Part shown: piece by piece, positions 1 through 7,385 of the stretch
Layout: every line of letters begins with the position of its first letter
Numbering within the stretch: position 1 is the stretch's first letter
Notes under the pieces: model-generated
Told to the model about the DNA's origin: nothing
The model's database searches: none
What the model saw: the letters and a program-made list of their open reading frames with translations, nothing else
Assembly (NCBI GenBank): GCA_964491015.1
Contig: CAZBEY010000047.1
Location: 1 to 14,727, forward strand
Source: JADFRD01 sp964491015
GTDB lineage: Bacteria; Fidelibacterota; Marinisomatia; Marinisomatales; TCS55
Reading direction: 5' to 3'
Length of the DNA stretch: 14,727 nucleotides
Made by a program: the position numbers and the translations under genes

Positions 1-8
1 CCTGAACC

Positions 9-776
9 ATGTCAAAAATTATAGCGCTCACCAATCAAAAAGGCGGTGTTGGTAAAACCACATCGGCGGTGAACATAGCCGTCAGCCTGGCTGTATCCGA
101 AGTAAAAACATTGCTCATTGACTTAGATCCACAAGCCAATTCCACTACAGGTGTATCTAATTTAATAAATGATGAAAATAAAAAAACGATCTACGATGTA
201 CTGATTCGAGATACAGAAATGAAAGATGCAGTTATAAAAACGCAATTCGAAAATTTAGATCTTATTGCTTCAAATAGCGATTTAGTCGGCGCTGAAGTAG
301 AATTGGTTAGCCTGATTGCCAGAGAATATCAATTAAAGACTGCCCTGAATTCCATTCAAAGAAAATATAAATTTATACTCATTGATTGTCCACCATCACT
401 CGGATTATTAACGGTGAATGCACTCACAGCGGCAAAATCTATTATTATTCCCATTCAAAGTGAATATTATGCTCTTGAAGGTCTTGGACAGTTATTGAAT
501 ACCATAAGACTGGTTCAGCGAAATTTGAATGAAAAACTACAAATAGAAGGTGTATTATTAACCATGTTTGACAGCCGCTTGAATTTATCTAAACAAGTTG
601 CGGAAGAAATTCAGAGTTATTTCGGAGACAAATTGTTCAAGACAATCATTCATCGTAATGTTCGATTAGGTGAGGCTCCCAGTTTTGGCAAACCGGCGCT
701 GTTGTACGATGCAAATTCAGTGGGAGCCAGAGATTACATGGATTTAGTAGAGGAGATTTTAGAAAGTGGCAACTAA
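9..776 (+). CDS. parA: ParA-family chromosome partitioning ATPase (Soj)
   Basis: A 255-residue ParA/Soj ATPase, which dimerises with ATP on the nucleoid and works with ParB to segregate replication origins. The deviant Walker A motif KGGVGKTT is at residues 11-18, the A' stretch LLIDLDPQAN at 35-44 and Walker B LIDCPPS near 124-130. There is no N-terminal DNA-binding extension, so it is the small chromosomal type. The ATG is supported by the usual family beginning, MSKIIALTNQKGG. A TGA at 3-5 may be the end of an upstream gene, but only 8 bases are visible. Its last 11 nt overlap parB, which implies translational coupling. Identification is very secure; the chromosomal rather than plasmid role is inferred from the housekeeping neighbours. 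Confidence 0.96.
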   Translation: MSKIIALTNQKGGVGKTTSAVNIAVSLAVSEVKTLLIDLDPQANSTTGVSNLINDENKKTIYDVLIRDTEMKDAVIKTQFENLDLIASNSDLVGAEVELVSLIAREYQLKTALNSIQRKYKFILIDCPPSLGLLTVNALTAAKSIIIPIQSEYYALEGLGQLLNTIRLVQRNLNEKLQIEGVLLTMFDSRLNLSKQVAEEIQSYFGDKLFKTIIHRNVRLGEAPSFGKPALLYDANSVGARDYMDLVEEILESGN

Positions 777-1632
777 ACGACTCGGGAAAGGATTGGAAGC
801 TCTCATCAGACCTTTCGAGGAAACACAAACTGAAAAACCGTCAGGTATTACGGAAGTCCTCATTTCCAAAATAAAAGCCAATCCGAATCAGCCCAGGAAA
901 GATGGATTTGACAAAGTGAGTTTAGCTGAGCTTGCTGCCTCCATAAAGGAAAAGGGAATTATTACTCCCATCACCGTTCAGGAAATAGAAAATGGATATA
1001 TGCTGGTAGCGGGTGAACGGCGATGGCGAGCCTCTAAAATAGCAGGGTTGAAAAAAATACCGACTTACATTCTAAAAGTTGCTGATGAAGCGGAATTAAT
1101 GGAATTAGGATTGATTGAAAATATCCAACGGGAAAACTTAAATGCCATTGAAGAAGCAGAAGCCTATGCTGTCTTGCAGAATGAATTCAAACTAAATCAA
1201 TCGACCATTGCTAAAGCTGTCGGTAAAAAAAGAGTAACAATTTCGAATTCACTCCGATTGTTAAATCTACCCGCCGAAGTGAAAAGCAGTCTGAGGAAAG
1301 GTGAAATCAGCGCAGGACATGGACGTGCGATTCTGGCGATGAAAACGCCGGCAGCGCAAGGAAAATTATGGAATAGAATTATTAATGAGAAATTGAGTGT
1401 CAGAGCAGCCGAAGATATTGTCAAAGGAAAAGCGTTAAAACATTCAAAACAAAAGAAAAAACCTATTCGTAAGTCACTCCCGGCTGTTCGAATGTTGGAA
1501 AATGAATTAATCGGTCTATTAGGAACGAAAATACGAATTTTTCACAAAGGCAAATCCGGCAGAATTGAAATAGAATATTTTTCGGATGATGATTTGGAAC
1601 GAATATTGGATCTCCTTCGAACCATACAATAA
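766..1632 (+). CDS. parB: ParB/Spo0J chromosome partitioning protein
   Basis: A 288-residue ParB, the parS-binding CTPase clamp that stimulates ParA. The N-terminus RLGKGLEALI (5-14) is the ParA-interacting peptide typical of the family. The CTP-binding motif GERRWRAS is at 83-90 and ENIQRENL at 118-125, followed by a helix-turn-helix at about 142-163 and a C-terminal dimerisation segment after a basic linker (about 220-240). The start is GTG at 766: it opens the conserved MATKRLGKGLEALI sequence, has GAGGAG about 9 nt upstream, and overlaps the parA end by 11 nt. I saw no complete parS site in the window, so the binding site is presumably elsewhere near the origin. Confidence 0.95.
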   Translation: MATKRLGKGLEALIRPFEETQTEKPSGITEVLISKIKANPNQPRKDGFDKVSLAELAASIKEKGIITPITVQEIENGYMLVAGERRWRASKIAGLKKIPTYILKVADEAELMELGLIENIQRENLNAIEEAEAYAVLQNEFKLNQSTIAKAVGKKRVTISNSLRLLNLPAEVKSSLRKGEISAGHGRAILAMKTPAAQGKLWNRIINEKLSVRAAEDIVKGKALKHSKQKKKPIRKSLPAVRMLENELIGLLGTKIRIFHKGKSGRIEIEYFSDDDLERILDLLRTIQ

Positions 1633-1635
1633 ATA

Positions 1636-2406
1636 ATGAAATCAACTCGGTATACAGTTCATATAATCCCGGATAATGTTGATGTGCAAAAAAGGTTTTC
1701 CATCAGTCGTTTATGGATTTGGATTTTAAGCCTTCTTTTTTCTGTTTTTTTAATCAGTGTTGGTGGCGGTCTTTGGTATTATATACCCCGAATTGCTGAA
1801 TTTCATGAAAAAGATTTCCAATATGATAAAATGCTGTCGGAGCGAACTCAAGTATTGGAACTTTACCGCGATTTGAATCGATTGGGTCAAATGGAAGAAA
1901 TCATACGCGCAAATTTAGGCGTTGTGAATGAAGATGAATTCGAATTTAATCCGTCTTTTAATAAAGAATTTACCATTTCTTATGTTGAAAATATCCCATC
2001 CCAAGCACCGGTCGATGGGCTAATGACTCAACGAATGATTGATGATTCTCACGTTTGGCAGAAAAATCATTACGGTATCGATATTGCCGTGAAAGAAGGA
2101 GAGGCGGTGTTAGCTGCTGCCAGTGGGAGAATTATTTTTTCAGGATGGACCTATGATTTGGGAAATTTGATTATTATCTATCATGGTGATGGTTATTTTA
2201 CGCATTATGGTCACCACCAAATAAATTTAATGCAGACCCATGGAATTGTAAAACGCGGAGATGTTATTGCCTTAGCGGGTAGTACGGGCATATCTTCTGG
2301 TCCGCATTTACACTTTGAAATTTGGAAAGATGGAAGGGTTATTGATCCTTTGGAATTTTTTCCTGAATACAAAAAAAAGGATTTGAGTGTGAACAAAAAT
2401 GGCTAA
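1636..2406 (+). CDS. Membrane-anchored M23 family metallopeptidase
   Basis: A 256-residue LytM/M23 zinc peptidase, probably a periplasmic peptidoglycan endopeptidase. The N-terminus is cytoplasmic (about 1-24), followed by one membrane segment (about 25-48, rich in W, I, L, F), a short coiled-coil-like region (about 55-100), and the M23 domain from about 140. Expected metal ligands are all present: His145 and Asp149 in NHYGID, and His226 in GPHLHFEIW; His190 (THYGHH) and His224 complete the active site. An active enzyme is therefore likely rather than an EnvC-like degenerate activator. It starts 3 nt after parB and overlaps the bactofilin gene by 8 nt. M23 peptidases next to bactofilins recur in bacteria, where bactofilin polymers localise the peptidase for cell shape; that partnership is inferred here. 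Confidence 0.9.
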   Translation: MKSTRYTVHIIPDNVDVQKRFSISRLWIWILSLLFSVFLISVGGGLWYYIPRIAEFHEKDFQYDKMLSERTQVLELYRDLNRLGQMEEIIRANLGVVNEDEFEFNPSFNKEFTISYVENIPSQAPVDGLMTQRMIDDSHVWQKNHYGIDIAVKEGEAVLAAASGRIIFSGWTYDLGNLIIIYHGDGYFTHYGHHQINLMQTHGIVKRGDVIALAGSTGISSGPHLHFEIWKDGRVIDPLEFFPEYKKKDLSVNKNG

Positions 2407-2806
2407 AATTAATTTTCAAAACATGAATAGTATGGTGGGATTGGATGCAGTCGTTAGCGGTAATATCAAGCTTGATGAAGGTATTATCGTTTATGGAACT
2501 GTATTCGGCACCATTGAGACTAAAGGTGCGGTGAGGATTTCCAGGTCGGGAAAGGTTCGTGGTAATATTGTTTGCAGCGATATTCACATCGGCGGAATCG
2601 TTGAAGGAAATGTTGCTGTTGAAAATAGAGCAGTACTGGGTGACGCTTCGGAATTAGATGGAGATTTGACTTACAAAACGCTCATTATCGAAGAAGGCGC
2701 ACAATTCCAGGGACAATGTATCATATTGGGGGCTGACCAAGCTAACCAGGATAACGCTACTAAAGAAACATATCCGCCCGGCGATTCACAACCAATTAAT
2801 GAGTGA
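2399..2806 (+). CDS. Bactofilin (DUF583 / polymer-forming cytoskeletal protein)
   Basis: A 135-residue bactofilin. The central part (about 12-115) shows the repeating beta-helix rungs of the family, with alternating hydrophobic residues and regular glycines: SGNIKLDEGIIVYGTVFGTI, then repeats around GKVRGNIVCSDI, GIVEGNVAV and GDLTYKTLII. Short polar tails flank it at both ends. Bactofilins self-polymerise without nucleotide and scaffold cell-wall enzymes or ParAB-type machinery. Here the gene is wedged between an M23 peptidase (8-nt overlap) and atpZ (8-nt overlap), downstream of parAB, so a role in positioning the peptidase or segregation proteins is a reasonable inference. Family assignment is secure; the specific cellular role is not visible. 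Confidence 0.92.
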   Translation: MAKINFQNMNSMVGLDAVVSGNIKLDEGIIVYGTVFGTIETKGAVRISRSGKVRGNIVCSDIHIGGIVEGNVAVENRAVLGDASELDGDLTYKTLIIEEGAQFQGQCIILGADQANQDNATKETYPPGDSQPINE

Positions 2807-3041
2807 TAACAGGAACGAGTTTTTTGCTCGTTCTTTTCAGTATTTCCAAAAAATTGTCAAGGATTCCGGCCCGGCCGCCGCCGCTTCGTATTCATTAATT
2901 GGAAGTGTCATTATTCTCGTACTTCTTGGGTATTTTTTAGATGAATGTTTGGAAACAAAACCCTGGTTAATGTTGACTGGTTTGGTAATAGGTTTGTTAA
3001 CCGGATTTTATGGATTAGCAAAAACGATTTGGCGGAAATAG
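2799..3041 (+). CDS. atpZ: AtpZ/AtpI-family ATP synthase accessory protein
   Basis: An 80-residue membrane protein with two predicted helices (about 29-48 and 55-75). The pattern AAAASYSLIGSVI, then GYFLDE, then KPWLMLTGLVIGLLTGFYGL matches the small AtpZ/'ATPase gene 1' family, which is encoded just before ATP synthase operons and is linked to Fo assembly and to divalent cation transport together with AtpI. The start ATG overlaps the bactofilin stop by 8 nt, and the stop is 2 nt before atpI. The symbol rests on family pattern and position; no in-sequence feature separates a transport role from an assembly role. Confidence 0.85.
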   Translation: MSDNRNEFFARSFQYFQKIVKDSGPAAAASYSLIGSVIILVLLGYFLDECLETKPWLMLTGLVIGLLTGFYGLAKTIWRK

Positions 3042-3043
3042 AA

Positions 3044-3409
3044 ATGTCAGCCATAAAATTTTCAATATTCATCAGTATATTTTGTTTGGGAACTTTTGGG
3101 CTCATTGTCAACGGCATGGGGCACTATTTTATGGAAATATTTCTGGGCATGATTGCGCCCTTAATCATTGGTATTATATCCATATATTTGATATCTGATA
3201 TTCAGAAAAAGTCACCTGAAAAAGTAACAAATATTTTATTAAAAACCTTTGTTGGCAAAATGATTTTCTTCGGGGCATATTTTATATATATTTTTACTTT
3301 TTACTCTTTTAATCCAACGCCTTTTATTATTAGTTTCACCGGCTATTTTTTAACGCTTCACGTTAGTGAAGCGTTGTTTTTAAAAACTATATTTACAAAC
3401 AAACCATAA
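3044..3409 (+). CDS. atpI: AtpI-like ATP synthase assembly protein
   Basis: A 121-residue hydrophobic protein with four predicted membrane segments, beginning MSAIKFSIFISIF. It matches the AtpI-like proteins encoded immediately upstream of atpB, which help assemble the c-ring. The conserved-looking end, GYFLTLHVSEALFLKTIF, is typical of the group. The reading frame is open further upstream to 2945, but that part lies inside atpZ and is soluble and unlike the family, so I start at the ATG at 3044, 2 nt after the atpZ stop. The codons for residues about 103-113 form a perfect terminator-like hairpin (separate entry). A 15-nt spacer separates it from atpB, and neither side has a clear Shine-Dalgarno sequence. 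Confidence 0.8.
   Translation: MSAIKFSIFISIFCLGTFGLIVNGMGHYFMEIFLGMIAPLIIGIISIYLISDIQKKSPEKVTNILLKTFVGKMIFFGAYFIYIFTFYSFNPTPFIISFTGYFLTLHVSEALFLKTIFTNKP
3352..3381 (+). terminator. Terminator-like hairpin inside the 3' end of atpI
   Basis: AACGCTTCAC (3352-3361), loop GTTA, then GTGAAGCGTT (3366-3375) form a perfect 10-bp stem, followed by G and five T (3377-3381). A T-run also precedes it (3346-3351). This is the classic layout of a Rho-independent terminator, but it lies within atpI coding sequence and just before atpB. Translating ribosomes reaching the atpI stop would mask it, so it could act as an attenuator, a partial terminator or an RNA-processing/stability site that sets the level of atpB onward relative to parAB-atpI. 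The structure is seen directly; its function is inferred. Confidence 0.6.
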
Positions 3410-3424
3410 TTTCAACTTTATAAA

Positions 3425-4360
3425 ATGAGTGTAGCGACGGAGCAAAGCCACGGGGCAGGTGGAAGCGTATTGGAGCAGGTTGGGGATAATATTATTCATC
3501 ATGTATCCAACAGTTCATTAGACCATCCATTAATCCATTTACCATCAGTATTTGGAATTGATTTTTCAATTACAAAGCATGTTTTGATGCTTTGGGTTGT
3601 ATTTGCACTGGTTGCCTGTGCTGTCATAATTCCTATTCGACTCTACTTAAAACAGGAAAAGGCTATCCCCTCCGGGTGGATGAACGCCTTAGAAATGATT
3701 ATTAAATTCATCCGCGATTCTATCGTTAAACCCAATGTAGGTTCAAAATATACGGATACATGGGCACCCATTATTTTTACATTTTTCTTCTTTATTCTTT
3801 TTGCTAATGGCATTGGACTTTTGCCTATTTTTGATATAATCGGTTCAATCAACCGATTTATATTTCACGTCTCGGCATCCGAGGATCACAATTTTGTCAA
3901 TGCTCTTTTGCATGGCGGGTCTACTGTAACCGGTAATTTTAATGTAACAGCAGGCTTGGCGGTTATTACCTTTATATCCATCATGGTTGCCGGAACAAAA
4001 GCCCATGGCTTTTTAACCCACTGGAAAAATTTAGTACCCCACGGATTGGCATGGCCTGTCTATATTATTCTTATTCCGATTGAAATTATTGGTCTGCTCG
4101 TAAAGCCGTTTGCGTTAACCATGCGTTTGGCGGCCAACATGACCGGCGGGCATATTGCCATATTAGCCATTTTATCATTTATGGCCATTTTTGCAGATAT
4201 GTTTCATAGTGTATTTGTCGGTATGGGGATTGCGTTTGTTTCTGTACCCATGGCTGTGGCGATAAATGGGTTAGAAATAATCGTTGTGTTGGTACAAGCT
4301 TATGTATTTACTTTATTGTCAGCCGTATTTATAGGGATGGCAATCAACGTTCATCATTAA
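3425..4360 (+). CDS. atpB: F1Fo ATP synthase subunit a
   Basis: A 311-residue Fo subunit a, which forms the two half-channels for the coupling ion beside the c-ring. The essential Arg is Arg234 within FALTMRLAANMTGGH, and the penultimate helix motif LVQAYVFTLLSAVFIGM closes the protein. The first membrane helix is at about 52-72. The N-terminus is long and histidine-rich (H9, H25, H26, H34, H38). A segment of about 30 residues (about 138-167) sits between GIGLLPIFD and VTGNFNVT, where many orthologues have only a short turn. Starts at ATG 3425; no good ribosome-binding site is visible. The next gene, atpE, follows after a spacer broken by an assembly gap. Confidence 0.96.
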   Translation: MSVATEQSHGAGGSVLEQVGDNIIHHVSNSSLDHPLIHLPSVFGIDFSITKHVLMLWVVFALVACAVIIPIRLYLKQEKAIPSGWMNALEMIIKFIRDSIVKPNVGSKYTDTWAPIIFTFFFFILFANGIGLLPIFDIIGSINRFIFHVSASEDHNFVNALLHGGSTVTGNFNVTAGLAVITFISIMVAGTKAHGFLTHWKNLVPHGLAWPVYIILIPIEIIGLLVKPFALTMRLAANMTGGHIAILAILSFMAIFADMFHSVFVGMGIAFVSVPMAVAINGLEIIVVLVQAYVFTLLSAVFIGMAINVHH

Positions 4361-4573
4361 ATAAACAGAGATATATGCAAAACCTAGAGTGTGAAGAAAA
4401 AAGAGTTAAANNNNNNNNNNNNNNNNNNNNNNNNNNNNNNNNNNNNNNNNNNNNNNNNNNNNNNNNNNNNNNNNNNNNNNNNNNNNNNNNNNNNNNNNNN
4501 NNNNNNNNNNTTAAACTTTTTAATTTTTGCAATAGATTTTGTATAGGTCTCAAACAGTAAGGAGAATCAATCA
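4361..4573. other. atpB-atpE spacer interrupted by a 100-N scaffold gap
   Basis: Positions 4411-4510 are exactly 100 N, the conventional placeholder for a gap of unknown size. The left flank is purine-rich with two GAGT words (GAGTGTGAAG, GAGTTAAA); the right flank begins TTAAACTTTTTAATTTTTGC. Short ORFs that run through the N stretch are artefacts. I see no gene in the readable part. The right end carries the atpE ribosome-binding site. Confidence 0.9.
4558..4564 (+). promoter_or_regulatory. Strong Shine-Dalgarno sequence for atpE
   Basis: TAAGGAG lies about 9 nt before the atpE ATG at 4574. It is the best ribosome-binding site in the operon. That fits the need to make c subunits in roughly ten-fold excess over most other subunits, a known feature of atp operons. 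Confidence 0.7.
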
Positions 4574-4798
4574 ATGGAAAATCTACATTACTTTGGAGCT
4601 GCCCTTGGTCTGGGCGCAATTGTCATCGGTGCCGGACTTGGTATTGGTAAACTTGCCGCCGCCGCGGCTGATGGTATCGCTCGTCAGCCGGAAGCATCCG
4701 ATAAAATTACAGGCGCAGTGAATTTGCCCTTATTCCTGCTCGAAGGAGTGGCAATTTTGGGTGAAGTATTTGCCCTGTTAATTGTGTTAATGAAATAA
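4574..4798 (+). CDS. atpE: F1Fo ATP synthase subunit c (c-ring proteolipid)
   Basis: A 74-residue two-helix proteolipid. Helix 1 carries the glycine packing motif G19-A-G-L-G-I-G25; the polar loop is ARQPEA (36-41); helix 2 has the ion-binding carboxylate Glu57 in LLEGVAI. Residue 58 is Gly rather than Ser/Thr, and Ile24 occupies the helix-1 position where Na+-type rings have Gln. Both favour H+ coupling, though this is inference from alignment by eye. Unusual points are a second acidic residue, Glu64, seven residues after Glu57 in helix 2 where V/I is common, a Pro at 52, and a run of five Ala (28-32). It is slightly short for the family. Excellent Shine-Dalgarno sequence upstream. Confidence 0.95.
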   Translation: MENLHYFGAALGLGAIVIGAGLGIGKLAAAAADGIARQPEASDKITGAVNLPLFLLEGVAILGEVFALLIVLMK

Positions 4799-4817
4799 TA
4801 ACCCCTAAGGATATTTC

Positions 4818-5321
4818 ATGAATAACCCTTTAGTCCAACTTGATCCGGGACTTTTCGTCTGGACCATTCTGACATTTTTACTGCTTTTGTTGGTCTTGGC
4901 AAAATTTGCCTGGAAACCATTGCTGAAAATGCTGAACGACAGAGAAGAATTAATTCGGTCCTCGTTGGAAGATGCAGAAAAAGCCAAAGAAGACTTGGAA
5001 CGGTTAAATTCAAAAGGTGAAGCTATTATTAATCAAGCTCGATCAGAAGCGCAGTCCATTTTATCAGACGGTAAAGCGGCTGCGACAAAACTGAAGGATG
5101 AAACACTGGATACGGCTAAAGAACAAGCAAAACAAATCATTAGTGAAGCTGAAAAACAGATAATCGTTGAGAAAGATAAAGCGATCGCTGAAATTAAAGA
5201 GGAAGTGGTTAATATTTCTCTGGCTATGGCAGAAAAGCTCATCAGGAAAAATTTATCTCCTGAAGATAATAAAATGCTCATTGATCAATCTCTCGCCCGG
5301 TTAAAGGATTATGAGGCTTAA
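4818..5321 (+). CDS. atpF: F1Fo ATP synthase subunit b (peripheral stalk)
   Basis: A 167-residue subunit b. It has one N-terminal membrane helix (about 11-30, FVWTILTFLLLLLVLAKFAW), then WKPLLKMLNDREELI, and a long charged Ala/Glu/Lys-rich coiled coil (about 40-150) that dimerises as the stator stalk. The C-terminal part (AMAEKLIRKNLSPEDN) is the region that binds delta. TAAGGA lies 7 nt before the ATG at 4818. The gene ends by overlapping atpH by 11 nt. Only one b-type gene is present, so the stalk is probably a homodimer. Confidence 0.95.
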   Translation: MNNPLVQLDPGLFVWTILTFLLLLLVLAKFAWKPLLKMLNDREELIRSSLEDAEKAKEDLERLNSKGEAIINQARSEAQSILSDGKAAATKLKDETLDTAKEQAKQIISEAEKQIIVEKDKAIAEIKEEVVNISLAMAEKLIRKNLSPEDNKMLIDQSLARLKDYEA

Positions 5322-5838
5322 ACAGCATTCTAAAAAATTAGCATCTATTTTACTGGAAACATCGAAGGACGCCGTCGGCGAAGTCAACACGTCTTTACAG
5401 CTTGTAGATTCATTGCTGAAAAAAGACGCTCGATTTAAATCATTACTTCTATCTAAACGGATCTCGAATGAACAGAAAGTAGAGATTTTTCGATCTGCAT
5501 TGGCTGATGTTTGTCATCCCATTGTCATTGAATTTTTAGGAATTATAGCCAAAAAAAAATCTGTCCAATTAATTCATCAAGTGGCTCATACATTCAACCG
5601 TATCTACAAAGAAAAAGAAGGCATCGTCTCTGTGACTGCTCATTTGGCAACGACTGTGGAGCCAGATGAAAAAGATGCGTTTCATGGTGACCTTGAAAAT
5701 TTATTGTCTAAGAAAGTTGATCTGGATATTCAATTGGATGAACAGCTTCTGGGCGGTATCAAATTAAGAATTGAAAACACGTTTTTGGATGGGTCTTTAC
5801 AAAACAGTTTAAATCATTTGCGTAAAGAACTTTTGTAA
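5311..5838 (+). CDS. atpH: F1Fo ATP synthase subunit delta
   Basis: A 175-residue delta (OSCP-type) subunit that joins the b-dimer to the top of F1. The N-terminal domain is alpha-helical (about 1-105). The C-terminal segment ends in LLGGIKLRIENTFLDGSLQNSLNHLRKELL, the family signature: a Gly-Gly turn, then a D-G-S-hydrophobic motif and terminal helix. Its ATG at 5311 overlaps the atpF stop by 11 nt. An AAAGGA only about 3 nt upstream is too close to be an ideal ribosome site, so coupling to atpF translation is likely. Length is normal. Confidence 0.94.
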   Translation: MRLKQHSKKLASILLETSKDAVGEVNTSLQLVDSLLKKDARFKSLLLSKRISNEQKVEIFRSALADVCHPIVIEFLGIIAKKKSVQLIHQVAHTFNRIYKEKEGIVSVTAHLATTVEPDEKDAFHGDLENLLSKKVDLDIQLDEQLLGGIKLRIENTFLDGSLQNSLNHLRKELL

Positions 5839-5859
5839 TCCCGGAAACAAGGAAATGTA

Positions 5860-7383
5860 ATGGAAATAAAAACGGAAAATATTACTGAATTACTCAAACA
5901 GCAGATTGAAAATTTTAGTGTATCTATTGATGTGTCTGAAGTGGGAGAAGTTATCGAAATTGGTGATGGTGTCGCCCGCGTGAGCGGACTGGAAAACGTC
6001 ATGAGTTCTGAATTGGTGGAGCTGCCAAATGATGTATTTGGTATGGCACTGAATTTGGAAGACGATAATGTTGGGTTGGTTCTTTTTGGCGAAAGCAGAA
6101 AAGTCAAAGAAGGCGACTTAGCCAAAAGAACAAAGAGAGTTGTAGAAGTCCCCGTAGGTGAATGTATGCTCGGTCGTGTGGTGAATCCACTGGGGCATCC
6201 CATGGACGGCAAAGGTCCAATTGATGCTAAGGAATTTTTACCCATCGAACGAAAAGCATTGGGCGTCATGCAGCGCCAGCCGGTAACGGAACCACTCCAG
6301 ACAGGCATTAAAGCCATTGATTCCATGATCCCTATTGGCCGGGGACAACGGGAATTAATTATTGGCGATCGTCAAACCGGGAAGACAGCCATTGCCATTG
6401 ACACTATTATTAATCAAAAATATACTCATAAGACGGATGATCCTGTTTATTGTATTTATGTAGCCATTGGGCAAAAAGCATCCACTGTTGCTTCGTTGGT
6501 GGCAGAATTAGATGCCAATGGCGCTATGGAATACACGACTATCGTAACAGCCAATGCTTCGGATCCGGCCCCTACCCAATACATTGCCCCCTATGCCGGT
6601 TGCGCCATGGGTGAATATTTTCGGGATAACGGGAAACATGCCTTAATTATTTATGATGATTTGTCCAAACAGGCGGTAGCCTACCGGCAAATGTCGCTGG
6701 TATTGCGTAGACCTCCGGGCCGAGAAGCATTTCCTGGTGATGTATTTTATTTACACAGTCGTTTGCTGGAAAGAGCATCAAAACTTTCCGATAACCTTGG
6801 GGGTGGTTCTTTGACTGCATTGCCTATTATTGAGACACAGGAAGGAGATGTATCTGCCTATATTCCTACCAATGTGATTTCCATAACCGATGGACAAATT
6901 TATTTGGAAACCAATCTATTCAATTCAGGGGTCAGACCAGCTATTGATGTGGGTCTTTCCGTATCCCGTGTGGGAGGAAATGCCCAAATTAAAGCCATGA
7001 AAAATGTGGCCGGGACCCTGCGCCTAGACCTGGCACAATACCGTGAATTGGAAGCATTTGCGAAGTTTGGTTCTGATTTGGATAAAGCCACTCAATCCCA
7101 GTTGACTCGTGGTGAACGTATGGTAGAAATTTTAAAGCAAAATCAATATGTTCCAATGGATGTAGCAAAGCAGATTGCTATCATTTTCACCAGCACCCAT
7201 GGCCACTTGGATGATATTCCGGTAGAAAAAATCAGCGAATTTGAGAAATCTTTTTTTGACTACTTAGATGCAAATAATGCTGGTGATTTAATCGCCATTT
7301 CTTCTCAAGGAAAAATCAGCAAAGATGTAGAAGCGAGATTGAATGAAGCGATCCTTGCGTTTAAAGGTGGATTCACCGTCTAA
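5860..7383 (+). CDS. atpA: F1Fo ATP synthase subunit alpha
   Basis: A 507-residue alpha subunit, the non-catalytic nucleotide-binding subunit of the F1 hexamer. The beta-barrel domain (about 25-95) contains EVGEVIEIGDGVARVSGLENV. Walker A GDRQTGKT is at residues 169-176. The arginine finger lies in SVSRVGG as Arg370, followed by the C-terminal helical domain with FAKFGSDLD near 400. All family hallmarks are intact and the length is standard. AAGGA lies about 7 nt before the ATG at 5860; 21 nt separate it from atpH, and atpG begins 2 nt after its stop. Confidence 0.98.
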   Translation: MEIKTENITELLKQQIENFSVSIDVSEVGEVIEIGDGVARVSGLENVMSSELVELPNDVFGMALNLEDDNVGLVLFGESRKVKEGDLAKRTKRVVEVPVGECMLGRVVNPLGHPMDGKGPIDAKEFLPIERKALGVMQRQPVTEPLQTGIKAIDSMIPIGRGQRELIIGDRQTGKTAIAIDTIINQKYTHKTDDPVYCIYVAIGQKASTVASLVAELDANGAMEYTTIVTANASDPAPTQYIAPYAGCAMGEYFRDNGKHALIIYDDLSKQAVAYRQMSLVLRRPPGREAFPGDVFYLHSRLLERASKLSDNLGGGSLTALPIIETQEGDVSAYIPTNVISITDGQIYLETNLFNSGVRPAIDVGLSVSRVGGNAQIKAMKNVAGTLRLDLAQYRELEAFAKFGSDLDKATQSQLTRGERMVEILKQNQYVPMDVAKQIAIIFTSTHGHLDDIPVEKISEFEKSFFDYLDANNAGDLIAISSQGKISKDVEARLNEAILAFKGGFTV

Positions 7384-7385
7384 AC

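Noticed and set aside
2945..3043. Upstream extension of the AtpI-like reading frame (starting MFGNK)
   Set aside because: It lies within atpZ in another frame and is soluble and unlike the family; the ATG at 3044, 2 nt after the atpZ stop, fits much better.
3862..3877. TTTCACGT in atpB as a parS core
   Set aside because: The second half of the palindrome is absent (CTCGG instead of GAAAC).
4375..4560. Small ORFs running through the N stretches (also at 8132-8395 and 9706-10044)
   Set aside because: The open frame is produced by undetermined bases; there is no recognisable protein on either side.
5814..6326. Long antisense ORF opposite atpH/atpA
   Set aside because: It is a reverse-strand shadow of highly conserved atp genes with no recognisable domain and no start signals.
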